NCBI GenBank assembly: GCA_007116765.1 | Contig: SKHV01000188.1 | Coordinates: forward strand, 1 to 28,137 | Direction: 5' to 3' | DNA: 28,137 nt | From: Prolixibacteraceae bacterium | Lineage (GTDB): Bacteria > Bacteroidota > Bacteroidia > Bacteroidales > Prolixibacteraceae | Shown here: piece by piece, positions 23,717 through 28,137 of the stretch | Layout: each line of letters starts with the position of its first letter | Position numbering within the stretch: the stretch's first letter is position 1 | Program-made: the position numbers and the translations under genes | The notes under the pieces: generated by a model | The model's input: the letters and a program-made list of their open reading frames with translations, nothing else | Told to the model about the DNA's origin: nothing | The model's database searches: none

Positions 23717-26089
23717 ATGAAACTAAAAAATACCATAAAAGTACTTTTTGTCGAAGACGTTGAGACCGACCGCATGTTGGCAGAAAAAGAACTGCGAAAG
23801 CGGGGCATTCAATTTGAATCATCGAGGGTCGATGGTGATAAGGAAATGCGCGATGCTTTGCACCAAGGCCTCCCCGATATTATTATTTCCGACTACTCAA
23901 TGCCTTCGTTCGATGGAATGGCTGCGTTAAAAATTGCACATGAGCTGGCACCAAAAACCCCGTTTATAATCCTCACAGGCTCAATAAACGAAGAGGTTGC
24001 GGTGGAATGTATAAAAGCAGGTGCCGACGATTATATTTTGAAAGAAAATATGAGCAGGCTGGTTCCGGCGGTAGTTGGTGCCATTGAAAAACGTAAAAAC
24101 ATAATAGCAAAGGAAAAGGCCGAAGCGTCGTTATTAGAGAGTGAGGAGCGTTACAAAACATTCTTCAATAACGATATTACCGGCGATAACATGGTTGATG
24201 TTAACGGTACCATTATCGATTGCAACCCGTCGTTTGCCAGAATGCTGGGTTACGATAATCCTGATGAGCTCAAGGGGGAAAGCGTTGAGCTGTTTTATGC
24301 AAATCCTGATGAACGTAAAGTATTCATTAACAAAATAAAAAAGTTTAAAAAGATTTCGAATGCCACAATCGATTTAAAGCGAAAAGACTCAAATATAATT
24401 CATTGTGAATTAAACTCGGTAGGAATATTCAATAATAAAAACGAGTTGATTCAAACAATGTCCTATTTCATCGATGTTACTAAAAGGAAAGAGGCCGAAC
24501 TACAACTTAAGTTGTTGAGCCGTTCGGTTGAGCAAAATCCCACCAGTGTCGAGATTACAAATCCCATGGGCGAAATCGTGTATGTTAACCCGCGCTTTAC
24601 CAAGGTAACCGGTTACACATTTGATGAAGTGGCGGGCAAAAATCCTCGGTTTTTAAAATCTGGCATCCACCCGCCTGCTTTTTACGAAGAAATGTGGAAG
24701 GCGCTTAAAGCGGGAGAGGTTTGGAACGGTACATTTTGCAACAAGCGCAAAGATGGAAGTTTATTGTGGGAGAATGCATATATTTCGCCGGTTGAAGACG
24801 AGTCGGGAAATGTAACACATTATGTAAGCGTTAAAGAGGATATTACGGCACAGCGTCGTTTGGATGAAATTGAACACCTGATATTGGAAATTGCTCAAAT
24901 TTCGGTGCTTAACATCGATTTGCACAGTTTTATCGCGCAAATTCACCAAAAAATGAAAAAGGCATTTAATGCCAATAATTTCTACGTAGCTTTGTACAAC
25001 AGCAGCACAAACACCTATACCTTCCCATATTTTATCGATGAAATTGATGACTTTTCCGGCAGCGAATCGTTTATTCTTACCGACAGTTTAACCGACTATG
25101 TGAGGAAAAATGCTAAAGGTAAACTTGTGACTTCTGAAATTGAAGATGGAATAAAGAATCAGGAGAATATTGAATTGTACGGGACCGATTCAGCGGTTTG
25201 GTTGGGAGCACCGCTCATTAGTAATCAAACCGGAGAAGCTTTTGGGGTTATTGCCGTACAGGATTATCACAATGCAAACGCTTACAACGAAAAAGATTTG
25301 CACCTAATCGAAATCATTGCATACAATGTTGGGATTTTCATTGAGCGCGTGCGGACTATTGAAGAGCTAAAACTGGCCAAAGAAAGAGCCGAAGAAAGTG
25401 ATCGTTTGAAGTCGGCATTCCTGGCCAATATGAGCCACGAAATACGCACGCCCATGAACGGTATTTTAGGTTTTGTTAGTTTGCTTAAAGAAGGCTGGGT
25501 TGAACCCGACGTCCAAAGTAAATACCTGAATATTGTTGAGCAAAACGGCGAAAGGCTGCTCGGACTTATTAACGATCTGATCGATATTTCAAGAATTGAG
25601 TCGGGGCAGGTGCATCTCAGTAATTCAGAGCTGATTATCAATGCCGAAATTCAGTCTATTTGTGAATTCTTTATGAACGAAGCCGGGAAAAAAGGATTAG
25701 CATTGGAAACAGTTATTCCCCAAAAAACAAACACAATTCTTTTTGCCGACAAAGTTAAGTTTCATTCAATATTGTCGAATTTAATCAAGAATGCCTTGAA
25801 ATTTACTTCAACAGGATTTGTAAAGGTTGGATACGATTTTGATGGTAATTTAATCCGTTTCTTTGTAAAAGACAGCGGTATTGGTATTGCTGCCGAAAAA
25901 ATCGATTTGGTATTTAAACGCTTTGAGCAGGCCGATCAGTCTCTCACAAAATCATACGAAGGTAGCGGCCTGGGCTTAGCAATAGCCAGGGCATTAACCG
26001 AAAAAATGGGTGGTAAAATGTGGGTCGAATCGGAGCCGGGTAAAGGTTCTGAATTCTATTTTACTTTGCCGGTTGGTAGTAAGAATTAG
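23717..26089 (+). CDS. Receiver-PAS-PAS-GAF histidine kinase
   Basis: 790 residues, predicted cytoplasmic (no TM). The N-terminal receiver (7-125) has E13-D14, phospho-acceptor Asp59 (IIISDYSMPSFDG) and Lys in YILKEN. PAS lies at about 140-255 and 265-385, GAF at about 395-550. HisKA has His574 in LANMSHEIRTPMNG, the H-box of hybrid-kinase type, and HATPase (about 675-788) has N-box LSNLIKNALKFT, G1 DSGIGI and G2 GSGLGL. An N-terminal receiver with no C-terminal one means phosphate probably enters from another kinase, for example the solute-binding kinase upstream, and tunes this one. An AGGGAG sequence at 23707-23712 is an unusually clear ribosome-binding site for this phylum. It closes the sensory block. 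Confidence 0.93.
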   Translation: MKLKNTIKVLFVEDVETDRMLAEKELRKRGIQFESSRVDGDKEMRDALHQGLPDIIISDYSMPSFDGMAALKIAHELAPKTPFIILTGSINEEVAVECIKAGADDYILKENMSRLVPAVVGAIEKRKNIIAKEKAEASLLESEERYKTFFNNDITGDNMVDVNGTIIDCNPSFARMLGYDNPDELKGESVELFYANPDERKVFINKIKKFKKISNATIDLKRKDSNIIHCELNSVGIFNNKNELIQTMSYFIDVTKRKEAELQLKLLSRSVEQNPTSVEITNPMGEIVYVNPRFTKVTGYTFDEVAGKNPRFLKSGIHPPAFYEEMWKALKAGEVWNGTFCNKRKDGSLLWENAYISPVEDESGNVTHYVSVKEDITAQRRLDEIEHLILEIAQISVLNIDLHSFIAQIHQKMKKAFNANNFYVALYNSSTNTYTFPYFIDEIDDFSGSESFILTDSLTDYVRKNAKGKLVTSEIEDGIKNQENIELYGTDSAVWLGAPLISNQTGEAFGVIAVQDYHNANAYNEKDLHLIEIIAYNVGIFIERVRTIEELKLAKERAEESDRLKSAFLANMSHEIRTPMNGILGFVSLLKEGWVEPDVQSKYLNIVEQNGERLLGLINDLIDISRIESGQVHLSNSELIINAEIQSICEFFMNEAGKKGLALETVIPQKTNTILFADKVKFHSILSNLIKNALKFTSTGFVKVGYDFDGNLIRFFVKDSGIGIAAEKIDLVFKRFEQADQSLTKSYEGSGLGLAIARALTEKMGGKMWVESEPGKGSEFYFTLPVGSKN

Positions 26090-26143
26090 TTGATTAATTT
26101 GATCGTTGTATCAAAACACTTTTCACTAGAACTCAAAAATCAT

Positions 26144-26151
26144 TACCTTCG
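26144..26151 (+). promoter_or_regulatory. -7-like element of the small orphan gene
   Basis: TACCTTCG differs from TAnnTTTG at one base and ends 4 bases before the ATG at 26156. The spacing to the ATG is the same as in the toxin-antitoxin promoter at 8534-8541, so the transcript would again be almost leaderless. Confidence 0.4.
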
Positions 26152-26155
26152 TAGC

Positions 26156-26350
26156 ATGGAAATCAGGAAAAAACCGATATTTCACAAGCGTATTTTTTGG
26201 GATGTTGATTTTGAGCATCTCGACTACGATGCTAAGGCCAACTTTGTGATCGAAAGGGTTTTTGAAAGGGGCGATGTGGAGGATATTCGCCAATGCCGAA
26301 GGTATTATGGCGACAACAAAGTTGCTGACAGTTGTCTTTTAATCAGATAA
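26156..26350 (+). CDS. Small DUF6922-like protein, probably truncated antitoxin-type remnant
   Basis: 64 residues from the ATG at 26156; the frame is open to 26090, but the family pattern begins at this Met and the -7-like element lies just before it. RIFWDVDFEHLDYDAKANFV, then IERVFERG and RRYYG, aligns with the C-terminal part of the HTH antitoxin at 8017-8529 (ALFWDTNINNIDWENNN, IIKRVFERG, NFYG). It ends in a short CLLIR tail where the antitoxin continues for about 30 more residues. No nucleotidyltransferase gene follows, which is the usual partner of this domain. It may be a stand-alone regulator or the residue of a lost toxin-antitoxin pair. It lies 66 bases after the kinase and 6 bases before the LuxR-type regulator. 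Confidence 0.65.
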   Translation: MEIRKKPIFHKRIFWDVDFEHLDYDAKANFVIERVFERGDVEDIRQCRRYYGDNKVADSCLLIR

Positions 26351-26356
26351 TTCTCA

Positions 26357-26998
26357 ATGAACAAAAAAACGATAATAGCCGATTCGCAATATTTGATTTC
26401 TACAGCAATTCAATCGCTAATTGGAAGCGAAAACTGTATTACTGCCGAATCGGTAAATCATTTGTACCGCTTGCTTGGGAATGATTATGCCAATTTAATA
26501 GTTGCCGATGGTTTGTTTTTTGGCGATGATTATCTTTTTCATTTAAAACGGATTAAAAAAGAAAACCCGTGCTTGCCAATTCTGTTCCTTGCAAATGAAT
26601 TAAGTGTCTCCGAACTCGCCGAATTGACTAAAGCAGGAATTAAGAACATAATTTTCAAAACTGCAATGCGCGAAGAAGTGTTGTCGGCAATTGATTTTGC
26701 TACGAAAGGAAAGAAATATTTCGACAGTGAAGCACTGGAATTAATAATGGATGCAAACGAACGTAAAAACAGCATTGAAGATTCGGTGCAATTGACAACA
26801 TCCGAAATAGAAATTATCAGATTGATTTCGGGGGGGCTAACTACCAAAGAAATTGCCGAACGGCGTAACGTTAGTTTCCATACCGTAAATACCCACCGTA
26901 AAAATATATTCCGGAAAATGGAGGTTAACAATGCCTCTGAACTTATTATGAAATCGATTAAGGCTGGCATAATCGATAACATCGAATACTTCATTTAA
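26357..26998 (+). CDS. NarL/LuxR-type response regulator with partly degenerate receiver
   Basis: 213 residues. The N-terminal receiver fold is recognisable (KTIIADSQYLISTAIQSLI, NLIVADGLFFGDDYLFHLK, GIKNIIFKTAMREEVLSAI). The candidate phospho-acceptor Asp51 and Lys101 are kept, but the acid pocket has only D9 (Ser10 in place of the second acid) and Ala79 replaces the conserved Thr/Ser. Residues about 145-210 are a complete LuxR HTH: LTTSEIEIIRLISGGLTTKEIAERRNVSFHTVNTHRKNIFRKM. It may act without classical phosphorylation, or with weak phosphorylation. It sits 6 bases after the small orphan gene and just downstream of the sensory block, so it could be the block's only DNA-binding output (inference). 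It may also act on the cysK upstream region. Confidence 0.88.
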   Translation: MNKKTIIADSQYLISTAIQSLIGSENCITAESVNHLYRLLGNDYANLIVADGLFFGDDYLFHLKRIKKENPCLPILFLANELSVSELAELTKAGIKNIIFKTAMREEVLSAIDFATKGKKYFDSEALELIMDANERKNSIEDSVQLTTSEIEIIRLISGGLTTKEIAERRNVSFHTVNTHRKNIFRKMEVNNASELIMKSIKAGIIDNIEYFI

Positions 26999-27006
26999 TC
27001 AGTCTT

Positions 27007-27086
27007 ATACCATAAACGTGGTATGCAAAATACCCCCATCATGGTATTTCAGCAATGACCAACGCACCCCATCTTTGTACCATAAA
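27007..27086 (+). promoter_or_regulatory. Cluster of ATACC/GGTAT dyads upstream of cysK
   Basis: ATACCA (27007-27012) and TGGTAT (27019-27024) are inverted arms 6 bases apart; AAATACC (27028-27034) and GGTATTT (27043-27049) are arms 8 bases apart. TACCATAAA occurs at 27008-27016 and again at 27078-27086. A -7-like CATCTTTG lies at 27070-27077, directly before the last copy. Five copies of one half-site in 80 bases suggest an operator for cysK; no T-run follows the hairpins, so a terminator is less likely. Confidence 0.5.
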
Positions 27087-27113
27087 TAAAATCAAACCAG
27101 AAACATTATTATT

Positions 27114-28079
27114 ATGGCAAAGATTGCAAAAAAATTGACCGACCTCATAGGCAAAACACCATTGCTCGAGCTGTCGAATTACAACAAAGAAAACGGATTG
27201 GAATCGAAACTGATTGCCAAGTTAGAATATTACAACCCCAGTGGTAGTGTAAAATGCCGTATAGGAAATGCTATGATAGAAGATGCAGAAAAAAGGGGAG
27301 TGCTCAAGCCCAATTCTGTTATCATTGAACCCACCAGTGGTAATACCGGTATAGCACTGGCCTTTGTGGCAGCTGCCAAAGGTTACCGGCTTATTCTTAC
27401 CATGCCTGAGACCATGAGCGTTGAACGCCGGAACCTGATTAAAGCTTACGGTGCAGAAATTGTGCTAACACCCGGTTCCGAGGGCATGAAAGGTGCCATT
27501 GCTCGTGCCCAGCAGTTGGCCGAAGAAATACCCAACTCGTTTATCCCTCAGCAGTTTCAGAACCCTGCAAACCCCGAGGTTCATCGCAAAACAACAGCAC
27601 TCGAAATTTGGAACGATACCGATGGCGAGATAGATATTTTTGTGTCGGGCATTGGCACCGGCGGCACCATTACCGGAGTTGGCGAAGTTTTAAAAGCCCG
27701 CAAATCATCGGTGCAAATCATTGCCGTTGAACCGGCCGCATCGTCAATACTTTCGGGTGGAAAACCAGGTCCGCATAAAATACAGGGCATTGGGGCCGGT
27801 TTTGTTCCTGACGTGTTGAATACATCAATTTTTGATGAAATAGTAACAGTTGAAAACGACGATGCTTTTGCCGCAAGCAGGCAGCTGGCACGTACCGAAG
27901 GATTGTTGGTGGGCATTTCGTCGGGAGCAGCGGCACATGCTGCCTTGCAAATTGCAAAACGACCCGAAAATAAAGGTAAAAACATAGTAGTAATACTACC
28001 CGATACAGGCGAACGCTATCTGTCAACCGCACTGTTCCAGTTTGAAGACTTTGAGTCAAAAACGGCAGCGTATGTTTGA
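27114..28079 (+). CDS. cysK: Cysteine synthase A (O-acetylserine sulfhydrylase)
   Basis: 321 residues. A PLP enzyme that joins sulfide to O-acetyl-L-serine to make cysteine. Lys47 in NPSGSVKCRIG binds PLP (the SVKCRIG form is as in E. coli CysK), PTSGNTGIAL holds the substrate loop, SGIGTGGTITGVG binds the PLP phosphate, and GPHKIQGIGAGF plus VGISSGAA complete the type II fold. The segment TMPETMSVERRNLIKAYGAE and the C-terminal LPDTGERYLSTALF are typical of CysK rather than CysM or cystathionine beta-synthase. Gene alone in this part of the window; cysE is not seen. The upstream dyad cluster suggests regulated expression. About 58 bases after the stop reach the window edge with no further gene visible. 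Confidence 0.96.
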   Translation: MAKIAKKLTDLIGKTPLLELSNYNKENGLESKLIAKLEYYNPSGSVKCRIGNAMIEDAEKRGVLKPNSVIIEPTSGNTGIALAFVAAAKGYRLILTMPETMSVERRNLIKAYGAEIVLTPGSEGMKGAIARAQQLAEEIPNSFIPQQFQNPANPEVHRKTTALEIWNDTDGEIDIFVSGIGTGGTITGVGEVLKARKSSVQIIAVEPAASSILSGGKPGPHKIQGIGAGFVPDVLNTSIFDEIVTVENDDAFAASRQLARTEGLLVGISSGAAAHAALQIAKRPENKGKNIVVILPDTGERYLSTALFQFEDFESKTAAYV

Positions 28080-28137
28080 TGCCAATGAAGAATTTACATT
28101 ATTCATTAGATAAGTGTTAATTTTTTAACCCTGAATA

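Noticed and set aside
26539..26994. 151-codon frame antisense to the LuxR-type regulator
   Set aside because: No domain, and the opposite strand encodes a clear HTH protein over the same bases.
28105..28130. Possible terminator GTTAA-TTTT-TTAAC after cysK
   Set aside because: Only a 5-bp AT stem with no T-run after it; too weak to call.

Overview
The window looks like a chromosomal segment of a member of the Bacteroidota, probably from the Marinilabiliales/Bacteroidales side; this placement is inference. It is moderately AT-rich. It has a C-terminal sorting domain of the type IX secretion system, a DUF5777-type beta-barrel protein, many PAS-rich kinases, and promoter-like TAnnTTTG (-7) elements typical of this phylum. 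No rRNA, tRNA, CRISPR array, insertion sequence or prophage gene was seen.

Layout. Positions 1-2197 (minus) hold a gene that runs off the left edge: a NagB-like sugar-phosphate isomerase/deaminase domain fused to a PIG-L/LmbE deacetylase-like domain. At 2408-3337 (plus) is an aldo/keto reductase relative with two substituted catalytic residues. Positions 3350-6384 (minus) form a tight five-gene operon in which every product carries an export or membrane signal: a CxxCH protein with a T9SS tail, a membrane-anchored OB-fold protein, a c-type cytochrome lipoprotein, a YceI-like protein and a DUF5777 beta-barrel. A divergent AraC-type regulator (6491-7369) faces it. Next is an AbiEii-like nucleotidyltransferase toxin with its HTH antitoxin (7370-8529, minus), preceded by a perfect 10-bp inverted repeat beside a -7 element.

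Positions 8808-14467 carry single metabolic genes: ilvC (long class II form), an AAA/DUF4143 ATPase whose leader holds three 33-bp-period repeats, nadB, and a fermentative D-lactate dehydrogenase (ldhA).

Positions 14666-26089 are one co-directional sensory block of six genes with overlapping or closely spaced ends: a CheB-CheR-PAS fusion, a PAS3-GAF protein without a kinase, an eight-TM PAS protein without a kinase, a BvgS-like kinase with a periplasmic solute-binding domain, an Rcp1-like single-domain response regulator, and a receiver-PAS-PAS-GAF histidine kinase. The two kinase-less proteins end in the same coiled-coil tail. The likely job is multi-input phosphorelay or adaptation signalling in which sensor-only subunits feed one or both kinases. 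Two small downstream genes follow: a short orphan protein matching the C-terminal part of the window's HTH antitoxin, and a NarL/LuxR-type regulator with an incomplete phosphorylation site. The window closes with cysK behind a cluster of GGTAT/ATACC dyads.

The best candidates for something undescribed are the sensory block with its shared tail module, the exported redox operon, the repeat array before the ATPase, and the two loci sharing the antitoxin-associated domain.
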